DNA of 64,000 nucleotides, taken from NCBI GenBank assembly GCA_012031265.1, contig JAAUTY010000010.1, positions 1 to 64,000 of the forward strand, in the 5' to 3' direction. Below are positions 24,850 through 33,992 of the stretch, piece after piece. A program made the translations under genes and the position numbers. A model generated the notes under the pieces. The model worked only from the letters and a program-made list of their open reading frames with translations. It was not told the origin of the DNA and searched no databases. Origin of the DNA: Spirulinaceae cyanobacterium SM2_1_0. Its GTDB lineage: Bacteria; Cyanobacteriota; Cyanobacteriia; Cyanobacteriales; Spirulinaceae. Within the stretch, counting starts at the first letter, position 1. Every line of letters begins with the position of its first letter.

Positions 24850-25281
24850 ATGGCGTACCGTAATCCCGTTCCAACAGTAGACACCATCATTGAACTAATC
24901 GACCGGCCGCAACGTCCAATTGTGCTGATCGAGCGGCAAAATCCCCCGCATGGTTGGGCGATTCCGGGCGGGTTTGTGGATTATGGTGAGTCTGTGGAAG
25001 GGGCGGCGCGGCGAGAGGCGCAGGAGGAGACTCGACTCAATGTTGAATTGATTGAACAATTTCACGTTTACTCGGCCCCCGATCGCGACCCTCGCCAACA
25101 TACGCTGAGTATTGTTTTTTTAGCGGTGGCTCGCGGTGAGCCTTGTGCGGATGACGATGCCAAAGCTGTGGGTTTGTTTTATCACTGGGATTTACCCACT
25201 CCGCTCTGCTTTGACCATGCCCAGATTTTGCAGGACTACTGGCGGTATCGGCATTATGGTCAACGGCCGCTACTCAGTTGA
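24850..25281 (+). CDS. Nudix hydrolase
   Basis: A 143-residue Nudix-fold protein. The Nudix box runs [20 protein letters not shown] then ETRL (about residues 39-62). It keeps the essential G-x5-E and the R-E-x2-E-E metal-binding core but has Arg where the consensus has Gly. The entry segment [20 protein letters not shown] is typical of the ADP-ribose or NMN-type branch (compare NrtR/ADPRase-like proteins). Substrate is unknown. The ATG at 24850 was chosen for family length. It lies between two terminators and appears monocistronic. Confidence 0.88.
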   Translation: MAYRNPVPTVDTIIELIDRPQRPIVLIERQNPPHGWAIPGGFVDYGESVEGAARREAQEETRLNVELIEQFHVYSAPDRDPRQHTLSIVFLAVARGEPCADDDAKAVGLFYHWDLPTPLCFDHAQILQDYWRYRHYGQRPLLS

Positions 25282-25294
25282 TGTTGATGATGCT

Positions 25295-25324
25295 GAAAAA
25301 AACGAGCCTGATTGCAGGCTCGTT
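25295..25324 (-). terminator. Minus-strand intrinsic terminator
   Basis: A perfect 10-bp stem AACGAGCCTG/CAGGCTCGTT with a four-base loop. On the minus strand it is followed by a run of T (the A-run 25296-25302 on plus). It lies about 95 bases beyond the stop codon of the large secreted protein gene. Confidence 0.88.
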
Positions 25325-25416
25325 GGGTGAGCAGTGGCGGTTGACTTAGAGGGACGATTGCCAATCACGCACTGACAGATTCAATCGCTGTCCTCAAGCA
25401 CTGATCAACCGCGTGA

Positions 25417-27132
25417 TTATTCCTCCTCAAGTGAGCGCACTGGTGCGAGGTAAGGCTGAAATACCGTTGAGAGGGGCGATTGCCCAGAGACAGGTTCAAC
25501 TGGCAGACTAAGTTCAAGATCCAGCACCGGCTCGCTGTCCAATACAGTTGGGACTTGCAAGAGCGTCAGGGGTTCAGTTTCGGACAGGTTGAGCCAGTCG
25601 TCAGTGGCGAGATCGAAGGCAACTGGTTCAGCGAGTGCCGTAAAGGATTGCTCGGTTCCGGACAGTAGCATGAGTGAATCGCTGAGCGATCGCCAGTCTG
25701 CAATCGGCAGCGCCGTGCTGGGCACAAGGGGGCTGGCTGTGACATTAGCCAGCACGACATTGAGAGTGCCGTCAAACAGAGGATTGCCGGCGAGGAATTG
25801 GTTGGCGAGCACCTCGTTCTTGCTAGGCGGGTTGAACAAGGCGAGACGCAAACCGTGGCGATCGCGCTCAAAGGCCGCCGTTTTCAGGAAGCTGAGATTG
25901 GGCGGCTGGAACACGACCGAAGCGGGTCGCAGACCTGGGAAGTTGGGGTCAACGGGGACCTCAAAGATCGTTGGCGGCAGGGCGCTGGTTTCGCGGGGAT
26001 CGAAGCGGAGCGGCGAGGGTGAGAGCGCTGAGCGTGCTGCCAGCGGTGCGGGTCGGAAGTTGACCAGGGGAGCCGCCGCCGTCGCGGGCAAGGGGAGCAC
26101 CCGTGACCGGATGCGTTGCAGATCAGCCTCTAGCTGTGCCAGTAGCGGTGTGACATTGCGGGTGAGGGTTGCGACTTCGGGTGCGCTAGCCGCTTCCGCC
26201 GTGGTTTCTGGCGCGGGTGTAGCTGGTTTGAAGGTGATGGGAGCCGGGATGTTTTTGGCGGCGATGAGATCGTAGTAGCTGCGATCGCCCCGAATCAGAT
26301 CCTGCGACTGCACGAGTGCAACCGTGCGCGCCGCTTCCGAGTCACGTTCGAGCCAGGCGCGGAACTGAGGATCATTTTCGATCAGGTTAGCACCGGGGTT
26401 AGCGGCAGTGGTCTCCGCCAGATCAGCCGTGGCGTCAAGCGGTGCCGTCACGAGGGCTGGTGCGACGGCTATGGGCTGTGCCGGTGCGGGCGTCACTTCT
26501 GCTGCGGCTGGTGTTACATCCACCACTGGTGCAGGACTGACGGCGATGTTTTCCTCAACCGGCATCTGCCACTGCGGTGAGGCTTCGAGGGAGTCAATGA
26601 CCGGGTCGGTTGCAACAGCCGCTGGTTCGCTAGCGTCGTCTTCTAAGTCAGCATCGGTGAAGTCAGCCGCGCCTAGGGTGGCGGTGCTGTAGTCGTAGTC
26701 GCCGTAATCGTAGTGGGTGGCGTAGAAGTCGTCATCGAGACTGGCTGCGTCTAGGGTTGCTGTGTCGGTGACTGCTAAACAATCAGCGGTAGCAGTTGGC
26801 TCTAACCCATTGGCAGTTGGGGGCAGGGTTTCGACATCGTTGGCGATCGCCGGCTCCTGAGCCACTGCCACTTCTGGATCAACCGCCAACTCGTAGTGCA
26901 ACTCGTCTTCGGCAGTGGATGCTTCGTCGGCGATCGCGCAACTCGTTAGGGGTTGCTCCTCGGCTAGCCAGTCAGCGCCATAGGCTTCATCGTTATAATG
27001 TGCGTCGCTGAATTCGCCAAAATCAGCATCGAGGTCTGCAAAAGTTTCCGCCTGCGCGGCGCTAGCACCGAGACCAACCAAGACCAGTGCGGCCGTTGCC
27101 GACTGAGTTACGAGCCAGAGCTTATTCATCAT
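25417..27132 (-). CDS. Large secreted acidic Ala-rich protein of unknown function
   Basis: A 571-residue protein with a signal peptide (about 1-28, ending GASAAQA). The first half is acidic and low-complexity (TFADLDADFGEFSDAHYNDE, repeated Asp-Tyr around DDDFYATHYDYGDYDY, then Ala/Val/Pro-rich linker). The second half (about 260-571) looks more structured: FRAWLERDSEAARTVALVQS, PSKNEVLANQFLAGNPLFDG and LNVVLANVTASPLVPSTALP. No family recognised. Only four or fewer Cys are seen. It is probably periplasmic or surface-bound. A strong terminator follows, and the gene appears monocistronic. Two adjacent ATG codons (27132, 27129) are equivalent starts. Confidence 0.75.
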   Translation of the reverse strand: MMNKLWLVTQSATAALVLVGLGASAAQAETFADLDADFGEFSDAHYNDEAYGADWLAEEQPLTSCAIADEASTAEDELHYELAVDPEVAVAQEPAIANDVETLPPTANGLEPTATADCLAVTDTATLDAASLDDDFYATHYDYGDYDYSTATLGAADFTDADLEDDASEPAAVATDPVIDSLEASPQWQMPVEENIAVSPAPVVDVTPAAAEVTPAPAQPIAVAPALVTAPLDATADLAETTAANPGANLIENDPQFRAWLERDSEAARTVALVQSQDLIRGDRSYYDLIAAKNIPAPITFKPATPAPETTAEAASAPEVATLTRNVTPLLAQLEADLQRIRSRVLPLPATAAAPLVNFRPAPLAARSALSPSPLRFDPRETSALPPTIFEVPVDPNFPGLRPASVVFQPPNLSFLKTAAFERDRHGLRLALFNPPSKNEVLANQFLAGNPLFDGTLNVVLANVTASPLVPSTALPIADWRSLSDSLMLLSGTEQSFTALAEPVAFDLATDDWLNLSETEPLTLLQVPTVLDSEPVLDLELSLPVEPVSGQSPLSTVFQPYLAPVRSLEEE

Positions 27133-27429
27133 TTCTTACTGCCTTTCCTCACCACAACTGCAAACGACAGGCCGCGAACGACCGCGACTCGATTGATTCT
27201 GGGGGGCATCTTCTTTGAGCGAACACCCGCCAGGCCCAAGTTGGCAACAATTCTAGCAAGAATTCCCGCCGCCACCAGCGCCAAAGTGCGGCGATCGCCT
27301 GCTGTTCCTCGCCAATGCTAGCCCAGACTCTAATGGCGGCGTTGAGACTGCTCAGGATAGAGATTGCTACCACGCTTGCAGTGATCGCCGCGCTCAGCAT
27401 TGAGGAACGAATGCAATTGCTGCAAGCGA

Positions 27430-27704
27430 TCTGGGGCAGCCATTAGTTGTCTATGCTTCCAGTCTTGAACTACTGCAAGCCAACTTCCTGGAGCGTGCCC
27501 GCAGCCAGTCACAGCGCGAGCGCAGCGAAGAACATCTATCGATTTTGGTCGAACCAGCAAGTGGAAGCCGGAGCGATCCGCAGCAGTCACCGGGACGAAG
27601 TCGTCAAGCCCGCCCGCGCGGCTGAGGTCGTTCTAGCGATTCAAGACACAACCGACCTCAACGCTTCCCAGATGGCGGGTTCAGACGACGACCGAGGCGG
27701 CTGA
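27430..27704 (+). pseudogene. IS4/Tn5-like transposase N-terminal remnant
   Basis: The plus-strand frame reads SASAAKNIYRFWSNQQVEAG, then AIRSSHRDEVVKPARAAEVV and LAIQDTTDLN before degenerating. The A-x-Y-R-F-W/L-S-N...H...V-V-L-A-I-Q-D-T-T-x-L-x order is the conserved N-terminal and first catalytic-Asp segment of IS4-family (Tn5-like) transposases. The DDE residues downstream are absent and no inverted repeats were found, so it is an inactive fragment. Confidence 0.7.
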
Positions 27705-27783
27705 AACGGTGAGTGGGCGGCGGATTACCGTCATTCGTGGTTAGTACCTGACCCCCTGACCCTGGCTAGCAACCGGGACAATA

Positions 27784-27903
27784 ACCCTAGCCTGAATCAT
27801 TCATCGAGCGCTGGCAGCCCGACCGCTAGGACAATCCCCAAAAACACATTGTTCTTTGCGTCGATCGCCAAACCAACTGTTTTGAGAGGCTCTCAGGGAT
27901 TTC
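27784..27903 (+). repeat. Structured repeat element, copy X
   Basis: A ~120-bp element about 60-70 percent similar by eye to copy Y (28216-28338). Shared landmarks: CCTAGCCTGAA, ATTCAT, CGCTGG, CGCTAGG, AAAACACA-TTGTT and AGGCT. Three nested stems can be drawn: AGCC/GGCT (27816, 27888), AGGACAAT/ACTGTTTT (27828, 27876) and CAAAAACA/TGTTCTTTG (27839, 27850). It lies about 110 bases upstream of the start codon at 28013. Confidence 0.65.
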
Positions 27904-28012
27904 CCCAAATCATCGTGAATAATCCAGGCTAGCCTGCTCCGGATGAGCCGAAAGAAGCGTGGCATAATTTCGGCAACGATCCCGTTGACCCAGACACACC
28001 GGAAGTCCTGTC

Positions 28013-28150
28013 ATGCCTCCAGTCCCCCGTCCGCTCACCTCCGCAATCACCCTCGCTCTGACACTGAGCCTGCCGCATCTCGCTCACGCCGAGCTGATCC
28101 CAGACCTCCGGACCCAAGCCGCATCGGTGAACCAGCCACCTCGTTCGTAG
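28013..28150 (+). CDS. Short peptide with signal sequence (possible gene remnant)
   Basis: A 45-codon frame: MPPVPRPLTSAITLALTLSL then PHLAHAELIPDLRTQAASVN to PPRS. The first 26 residues form a textbook signal peptide cleaved after AHA. What remains is only about 19 residues, so it is either a secreted micropeptide or the surviving 5' end of a larger exported protein. It is followed by copy Y of the structured element and the TPR-CHAT gene. Confidence 0.4.
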   Translation: MPPVPRPLTSAITLALTLSLPHLAHAELIPDLRTQAASVNQPPRS

Positions 28151-28215
28151 CTGTTCAACAGCATCTCCCCTACCAGTTTGCCCAAGCTGATGAGCCAGAA
28201 AGCCTCGACCCCCTG

Positions 28216-28338
28216 AACCTAGCCTGAAGAATTCATTGATCGCTGGAAGCCTCATCGCTAGGGCAGTCTAAAAAACACACTGTTTTTTAAACTGAGCGCC
28301 AAGCCTACTGCCCTGAAAGGCTTTTAGGAATTTTTCAA
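28216..28338 (+). repeat. Structured repeat element, copy Y
   Basis: Nested perfect stems: outer AAGCCT/AGGCTT (28247, 28318), middle AGGGCAGT/ACTGCCCT (28260, 28307) and inner AAAAAACA/TGTTTTTT with a CAC loop (28270, 28281). The corresponding stems of copy X are kept with compensatory and G.U changes. It lies about 125 bases upstream of the TPR-CHAT start codon. Confidence 0.7.
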
Positions 28339-28462
28339 CTGGCGCGAAAATAGCGATGGCACGGCCAAGGTCTATCCTGAGCCGCTTGCGGCGATCGCCC
28401 TGTTTTCCCTAGCAACCTGTACCGTCAATCTGGTTACTCAACCCTAACGACCGAAATCTCTT

Positions 28463-29650
28463 ATGCGGATCCTCAGACTGCGCGAGCTCGGATTCAGTCT
28501 TGTCGGGCTTTGTCTTGTTCTGCTGCTCGCCAGCGGCACTGCCAGAGCGAAGCTGCCGACGGCGATCGCCTCGCTCCCGACTCCAGCGACCGCCCAACCG
28601 CCTGCGAACCTGCTCGACACTGGCCGCCAACTCTATGCTGCGGGTCGCTTTGCAGAAGCCGCCACCATCTGGCAGGCAACGGCGAGTCGCTTTGCCGCCC
28701 AGGGCGATCGCCCCAACCAAGCCCTCAGCCTCAGCTACCTCTCCCTCGCTCAACAACGACTCAACCGGTGGGACAGGGCACAGCAGGCGATTGCAGAAAG
28801 CCTGGTGCTGCTGGCAGCCATCCCCAATGTTGACGCGATCCTCTGGGCACAAGCGCTCAACACCCAGGCTAGGCTGCTGTTGCACGCCGGACAAACCCAA
28901 ACCGCCCTCGACACCTGGCGACAAGCCGAAAACTACTACCAGCAGGCGGGCGATACCCAGGGCATCCTCGGCAGTCGGCTCAATCAGGCGCAGGCTTGGC
29001 AAATTTTGGGATTTTATGGGCGATCGCGCCAGCTTCTGCTGGCAATCGGTCAGCAGCTTGCGGGGACGTCAGACACCACCGTCAAAATCCAAGCTCTGCA
29101 CAGCTATGGCAACGCCCTACGTGCCAGCGGTGACCTAGTCGGCAGCCAGGATATTCTACGCCAGGGTCTCGAACTGGCGGAAGCACTGAACGCAGTCAAT
29201 CAACTGAGTCCGCTCCTGCTCAGCTTGGGCAACACCGCCGCTGACCGCCAAAACACTATCGATGCCCGCTACTACTTCGAGCAAGCAGAACGCACCGCCA
29301 CCAATACCGAGGCCCGCCTGGATGCCCAGCTCAATCGGCTGCGACTCGCTGCTGAACGGGGCGATCGCGCTGCCCTGACCCAACTCGCACCCCAGATCCA
29401 GCAGCAACTGGCACAACTGCCGCCGAGTCGTCCCACGGTCTACGCGGCAGTGAATCTCGCCAGTACCCTGGATGCCAGCCCGTCCGTCCTGCCACCCCAG
29501 ACCCTGGCTCAGACCCTGGCGCGAGCTGTGCAAGCTGCTCGCGAGCTTGGGGATGCTACCGCAGAAGCCTATGCCCTTGAGCAGTTGGGGCAACTTTACG
29601 TTGACCAGGGCAAACTGGCGAGGGGATTGAGCTGTTGCAGCAATCACTGA
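28463..29650 (+). CDS. TPR-CHAT protein, N-terminal TPR part (frameshifted)
   Basis: 395 codons: a signal peptide (about 1-29, LVGLCLVLLLASGTARA) and then a long helical TPR-like array (RQLYAAGRFAEAATIWQATA, LSLSYLSLAQQRLNRWDRAQ, and so on). The frame ends at a TGA shortly after GQLYVDQGKLARG. The +1 frame continues IELLQQSLTLGR, exactly as expected for an intact TPR-CHAT protein. A GGGG run (29622-29625) is the likely site of a lost G. The normal product would be an exported TPR-CHAT protease-like protein of about 845 residues. As written, this half would be a secreted TPR protein without the CHAT domain. Confidence 0.8.
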   Translation: MRILRLRELGFSLVGLCLVLLLASGTARAKLPTAIASLPTPATAQPPANLLDTGRQLYAAGRFAEAATIWQATASRFAAQGDRPNQALSLSYLSLAQQRLNRWDRAQQAIAESLVLLAAIPNVDAILWAQALNTQARLLLHAGQTQTALDTWRQAENYYQQAGDTQGILGSRLNQAQAWQILGFYGRSRQLLLAIGQQLAGTSDTTVKIQALHSYGNALRASGDLVGSQDILRQGLELAEALNAVNQLSPLLLSLGNTAADRQNTIDARYYFEQAERTATNTEARLDAQLNRLRLAAERGDRAALTQLAPQIQQQLAQLPPSRPTVYAAVNLASTLDASPSVLPPQTLAQTLARAVQAARELGDATAEAYALEQLGQLYVDQGKLARGLSCCSNH

Positions 29651-31008
29651 CTCTCGGTCGGACGCTGCAAGCAGAGCCGATCGTTTCACAGTCCGCTTGG
29701 AGCTTGGGACGGTCACTCAAGCAGGCTGGGCGCAATCAAGCGGCGATCGCCGCCTACCGCGAAGCCATCAACGCCCTGCAAGCCCTACGCAGCGATCTCG
29801 TCGGTATCAACCAAGAAGTCCAACTCTCCTTCCGTGAGAGTGTTGAACCGGTTTATCGGCAGTTGGTCGGTCTCCTACTCGACAGCGATCCTGACCAAGC
29901 CGCCCTCGCGGAAGTACGGGAACTGATCGAAGCCCTGCAACTGGCTGAACTGGACGACTTTTTCCGTGATGCTTGCCTAGATGCTCAACCCCGTCAGATT
30001 GACGAGATCGATACTCGGGCGGCGGTGCTCTACTCCATCCTGTTGTCTGACCGCCTAGCCGTCATCGTCTCTGCGGCGGGACAACCCCTGAGCTACTACG
30101 CGGTGTCTGTCCCGCAAATCCAAGCGGAACAAACTTTCCGCAGCTTCTTGGCGGCGATTCACCCGGCCTCGGACAACACCGAACAACTGCGCCTCGCACA
30201 GCAAGTTTATGACTGGCTGATTCGCCCGGCTGCAACGGCGGGCGCACTCCAAGGGCGCGAAACCCTCGTCTTTGTGCTCGATGGCATCCTCCAGCGCTTG
30301 CCCGTCGCCGCCCTGCACGACGGGCAACAGTACCTGATTGAAAAATATGCCGTCGCCCTCTCACCCGGATTGCGCCTCCTGCCGACGGCGACGTTGATAC
30401 AGCGGCAAATCAAAGCGGTCGTCGGCGGCATCAGCGAGGCTCGCCCTGGCTTCGCAGCCCTGCCCAAAGTAGCGGAGGAAATTGAGGACATTACAGAGAC
30501 CGTGCCCGCCGTCAGTTTGCTGAATCAGGAGTTCACCCGTGACAATTTTGCGCACCAAGTGCAGACCCTTGCACCCAATGTCGTCCACTTGGCAACCCAC
30601 GGGCAGTTCGGCTCCTCGCAGGCAGAGACCTTCTTGCTGACCTGGGACGGGCGGCTGAATGTGCGTGAGCTGGCGGAACTGCTGCAAAACCGCGATGTCA
30701 GCCATGACAATCCCCTAGAGTTGCTGGTGTTGAGTGCTTGCGACACGGCGGCTGGGGATGAGCGCGCCGTCTTGGGCATTGCCGGTTTTGCGGTTCGTTC
30801 TGGGGCGCGCTCGACGGTCGCCACGCTCTGGCCGGTGCGGGATAATGTTGCCGCCGAGGTGATGGCCCAGTTCTACAAAACCTTCCGCCAGCCTGGCATC
30901 ACTAAGGTCGAAGCCCTACGCCGTGCTCAGCGATCGCTCCTCGCTGAGGAAAGATTCAATGCGCCTTTCTTCTGGGCATCCTTTATCGTCGTCGGCAACT
31001 GGCTCTGA
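29635..31008 (+). CDS. TPR-CHAT protein, C-terminal CHAT caspase-like part (frameshifted)
   Basis: 457 codons continuing the preceding gene in the next frame. Last TPR helices (GRSLKQAGRNQAAIAAYREA) lead to a linker and the CHAT domain (about residues 195-457). The caspase-clan dyad is intact: His in NVVHLATHGQFGSS and Cys in LLVLSACDTAAGDERAVLG. ARSTVATLWPVRDN and FFWASFIVVGNWL complete the signature. CHAT proteins are caspase-HetF-related peptidases; in cyanobacteria many are exported TPR-CHAT proteins of unknown substrate. Because catalytic residues and reading frame on both sides of the break are intact, decay is recent, or the break is an assembly error or programmed. Confidence 0.85.
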   Translation: MQQSLTLGRTLQAEPIVSQSAWSLGRSLKQAGRNQAAIAAYREAINALQALRSDLVGINQEVQLSFRESVEPVYRQLVGLLLDSDPDQAALAEVRELIEALQLAELDDFFRDACLDAQPRQIDEIDTRAAVLYSILLSDRLAVIVSAAGQPLSYYAVSVPQIQAEQTFRSFLAAIHPASDNTEQLRLAQQVYDWLIRPAATAGALQGRETLVFVLDGILQRLPVAALHDGQQYLIEKYAVALSPGLRLLPTATLIQRQIKAVVGGISEARPGFAALPKVAEEIEDITETVPAVSLLNQEFTRDNFAHQVQTLAPNVVHLATHGQFGSSQAETFLLTWDGRLNVRELAELLQNRDVSHDNPLELLVLSACDTAAGDERAVLGIAGFAVRSGARSTVATLWPVRDNVAAEVMAQFYKTFRQPGITKVEALRRAQRSLLAEERFNAPFFWASFIVVGNWL

Positions 31009-31382
31009 GAGTCATCCCATGCAATGAGCTGCCATCAGATTGCTGAGCTGAGGAACCGGGGGGGGGATCGTTCAGCCGCTGCACACTTTTTTAAGCGTCG
31101 GGATCATTAACTTCCTGGCGCACGCTCATTGCAGCCGACTCGGGCAGGGGAGCAGACACGCTACCGGGCGATCGCCAAGCGACAGACTATTCTGGCTCAA
31201 TTGGCATGACTTGCTGAGAGAGTGAATTTCTCTTGCCGCTCTTCACGACTTTTTCACAACTGCTCCCTAGACTATGAATTTAAGTTAAGGCAACGCCAAG
31301 TCAATGTAGCAATCCTCATTACGGCACGTTAACCCTCACATTTTTCGCCGTCACCTGCTCAGTCCACTCACCCCTGCACAGT
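31009..31382. other. Gene-free upstream region of the PatA-type regulator
   Basis: These 374 bases between two co-directional genes hold no coding frame that I would support. A G-run (31061-31067) and CTTTTTTAAGCG (31087) are the only notable features. The promoter of the regulator gene must be in the A+T-richer right half (31240-31370). Confidence 0.4.
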
Positions 31383-32552
31383 ATGTCTGCTCAATCCTCT
31401 AGTCTGACCCGACTCGTTCAAGCGGCTGCGAAGCTTTATCGCCAAGAGGCTACGGGCTGCCTGATCATCGCTGCTGGCAAACAGCAGTGGCAGATCTATT
31501 TCTATGCAGGACAAATCGCCTATGCGGTGGGCCAGACCCATCGCGTGCGGCGCTGGCAGCGGGCTTTGCAACAGCAGCAAGTGACGCTCACTAGCCAGGC
31601 ACCCGTCCCGGCCGAACCCTGGGAATATGCGCAACTGCTGCGCGGGGTCAAGCAAAAGCAGATCAGCCCGGCGAAGGCGCAAGCGGTCATTCAAGCGAGT
31701 TTGCAAGAGGTGTTGTTCGCGATCGCCATGAGCCAAGACCTCCAGTGCCGCTGGCGAACCGGTTGGTCACTTGCCCGCCACGCCCACAAAGTGCTGACGG
31801 TGCCGGTCGCCACCTTCAAGCAAGCCATCCGCGAGACTGAGCGCTTGCAAGCTCAGTGGCAAACCCTCAAGCTACAACCGGCCTACGTAAACGCCGCACC
31901 GCTGTTGCAAAATTGTCCGCTCGCCCAAAGCAGCGCCAGCCAAATCAGCCTGCGCCCGCTGCTCAATGGTAAGCGCACGGTCTGGGATCTGGCTGTCAGG
32001 ATGAAGCTCTCGCTGGCGGGTGTTGCCCGCTTGCTGCACTACTACATTCAGCGGGGCAGCATTGAGTTCAAGATTTTGCGCGATCGCCCGGCTCCCGTCA
32101 CCGTCCAAGCCGCCACCACCAAACGCCCGCTCGTCGTCTGTGTCGATGACAGCGCTCAAATCTGCCACCAAGTTAAGTGCCTGCTCTCAGCCGCTGGCTA
32201 CCGCTGCCTCACCTTCCAGGATTCGACCCAGGCTCTGCCCGCACTGGTGCAACAGCCCCCTGACCTGATCCTGCTCGATCTGGTCATGCCCGTGGTCAAT
32301 GGCTACGAACTCTGCGCTCATCTGCGGCGCGTGCCCAGTCTGACAGAGACCCCGATCGCGCTGATGACCGGCAACAAGGGTCTCGTCGATCGCCTCCGCG
32401 CCAAGCTCGTCGGCGCAAATGATCTGATCCTAAAACCCCTCGACCGCGAGCGGCTGCTCGCCCTCATTCATCGCCAGCTTCAGCCGCAATCCTCGCCCCA
32501 GACGGCTGAGGTTCCGGCGCATACGGCTTTTTTGCAACCGGCGATGCCCTAG
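31383..32552 (+). CDS. PatA-type response regulator (DUF4388 + receiver)
   Basis: A 389-residue protein with the PatA/PATAN layout. The N-terminal domain (about 1-250) begins LTRLVQAAAKLYRQEATGCL with the recognition segment WQIYFYAGQIAYAVGQTHRV. A C-terminal CheY-like receiver spans about 252-372, with acidic pair VCVDDSAQ, phosphoacceptor Asp in LILLDLVMP and the Lys in DLILKPLDRE. There is no DNA-binding output domain. PATAN regulators control phototaxis, pili and heterocyst pattern in cyanobacteria. The partner is unclear: the large histidine kinase nearby is on the other strand beyond ispH. A terminator follows. Confidence 0.88.
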   Translation: MSAQSSSLTRLVQAAAKLYRQEATGCLIIAAGKQQWQIYFYAGQIAYAVGQTHRVRRWQRALQQQQVTLTSQAPVPAEPWEYAQLLRGVKQKQISPAKAQAVIQASLQEVLFAIAMSQDLQCRWRTGWSLARHAHKVLTVPVATFKQAIRETERLQAQWQTLKLQPAYVNAAPLLQNCPLAQSSASQISLRPLLNGKRTVWDLAVRMKLSLAGVARLLHYYIQRGSIEFKILRDRPAPVTVQAATTKRPLVVCVDDSAQICHQVKCLLSAAGYRCLTFQDSTQALPALVQQPPDLILLDLVMPVVNGYELCAHLRRVPSLTETPIALMTGNKGLVDRLRAKLVGANDLILKPLDRERLLALIHRQLQPQSSPQTAEVPAHTAFLQPAMP

Positions 32553-32612
32553 CTCCGTCAGCATCACGGTTGTGACCTGTTTTGCCTCGTAGAACATACC
32601 TCAAACTCACAG

Positions 32613-32643
32613 GGAGTCGTGCCACCCACGCTCCTTTTTTTTT
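32613..32643 (+). terminator. Intrinsic terminator after the PatA-type regulator
   Basis: GGAG-T-CGTG pairs with CACG-CTCC (one bulged T), with a short loop, followed by nine T (32635-32643). It separates the regulator from ispH. Confidence 0.8.
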
Positions 32644-32765
32644 GGCACTGAGTGAGTGGTATTGCTTTGTGCCCCGGCCCGCTACCCGAAGAATCAACCA
32701 CTGACCGCGCCTTAGCCTTTACCATAGAGCTAAATCATTTTGACAAATCGCTAAAACAGCTCGTT

Positions 32766-33974
32766 ATGGACACCAAAGCGTTTAAGCGCGCCCTCAATCA
32801 CTCCGAGCACTACCACCGCAAAGGCTTTGGTCACCAAGATGAGGTGGCTGGGGTGCTGAATCAGGAATATCAAAGCGATCTGATTGCTGAGATTCGGGAG
32901 AACAATCACAGCTTGACGCGCGGCGATGTCACGATTCGCCTCGCCGAATCCTTTGGGTTTTGCTGGGGTGTCGAGCGGGCGGTGGCGATGGCCTACGAGA
33001 CGCGCCAGCATTTTCCCACCGAGCGTCTGTGGATTACCAATGAGATTATTCATAATCCCTCCGTCAACCAGCGTCTGCGCGAGATGCAGGTCGGCTTCAT
33101 TCCGGTGCTGGGGGAGCAAAAGGACTTCAGCGTCGTCGAACGCGGCGATGTTGTGATCTTGCCCGCGTTTGGGGCGAGTGTGTCGGAGATGCAGTTGCTG
33201 GACGAGCGCGGCTGCACGATTGTCGATACGACCTGTCCCTGGGTGGCAAAGGTCTGGAACTCGGTCGAGAAGCACAAAAAGCGCGACTACACCTCGATCA
33301 TTCACGGTAAGTACAAGCACGAAGAGACGGTGGCGACGAGCTCGTTTGCGGGCACCTATCTGGTGGTGCTGAATCTCGCCGAGGCGCAGTATGTCCGCGA
33401 CTACATCCTACAGGGCGGCGATAAGCAGGCCTTTCTCGCCAAGTTTGCTAGTGCTTATTCTGAGGGCTTTGATCCCGACCGCGATCTCGAGCGTGTGGGG
33501 GTGGCAAATCAGACGACGATGCTCAAGAGCGAAACTGAGGCGATTGGCAAGCTGTTTGAAAAAACGATGCTCCAGAAGTACGGCCCGACGCAACTGAATG
33601 AGCACTTCATGAGCTTCAATACGATCTGCGATGCGACGCAGGAACGCCAGGATGCGATGTTTGGCTTGGTGGATCAGGATCTGTCGTTGATGCTGGTGAT
33701 CGGTGGCTTCAATTCTTCTAACACGACGCATCTGCAAGAGATCGCGGTTGAGCGCGGCATTCCTTCGTATCACATTGACAGTGCTGAGCGGATCGGGCCG
33801 GGCAATCGGATTGAGCACAAGCCGCTTGATGGCGATTTGGTGGTCGAGACTGAGTGGTTGCCGCCGGGTCAAATCGTGGTTGGCGTCACGTCGGGGGCTT
33901 CAACTCCAGATAAGGTCGTCGAGACGGCGATCGCCAAGGTTTTGGCGCTGAAAGCGGCGGCACCCGTGGCTTGA
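32766..33974 (+). CDS. ispH: 4-hydroxy-3-methylbut-2-enyl diphosphate reductase
   Basis: A 402-residue enzyme for the last step of the MEP isoprenoid pathway, giving IPP and DMAPP in the cytoplasm with a 4Fe-4S cluster. The three cluster Cys lie in [29 protein letters not shown] and [15 protein letters not shown]. The active-site Glu is in the [16 protein letters not shown] region and VTSGASTP closes the site. The N-terminal extension ([20 protein letters not shown]) is typical of the cyanobacterial and plant type, and it fixes the ATG at 32766. It supplies precursors to the carotenoid (zds, crtH) and chlorophyll pathways represented in this window. Convergent with the histidine kinase gene. 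Confidence 0.97.
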   Translation: MDTKAFKRALNHSEHYHRKGFGHQDEVAGVLNQEYQSDLIAEIRENNHSLTRGDVTIRLAESFGFCWGVERAVAMAYETRQHFPTERLWITNEIIHNPSVNQRLREMQVGFIPVLGEQKDFSVVERGDVVILPAFGASVSEMQLLDERGCTIVDTTCPWVAKVWNSVEKHKKRDYTSIIHGKYKHEETVATSSFAGTYLVVLNLAEAQYVRDYILQGGDKQAFLAKFASAYSEGFDPDRDLERVGVANQTTMLKSETEAIGKLFEKTMLQKYGPTQLNEHFMSFNTICDATQERQDAMFGLVDQDLSLMLVIGGFNSSNTTHLQEIAVERGIPSYHIDSAERIGPGNRIEHKPLDGDLVVETEWLPPGQIVVGVTSGASTPDKVVETAIAKVLALKAAAPVA

Positions 33975-33992
33975 GCGATCGCCAGGCTCATT

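Larger units (their letters stand above)
27133..28012. other. Gene-poor stretch with transposase remnant and structured repeat
   Basis: These 880 bp contain a truncated IS4-type transposase (27430-27704) and copy X of a structured element (27784-27903). Apart from these I see no intact gene. An 83-codon minus-strand frame (27400 to 27149) with a hydrophobic start has no recognisable continuation and is probably chance. Confidence 0.45.
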
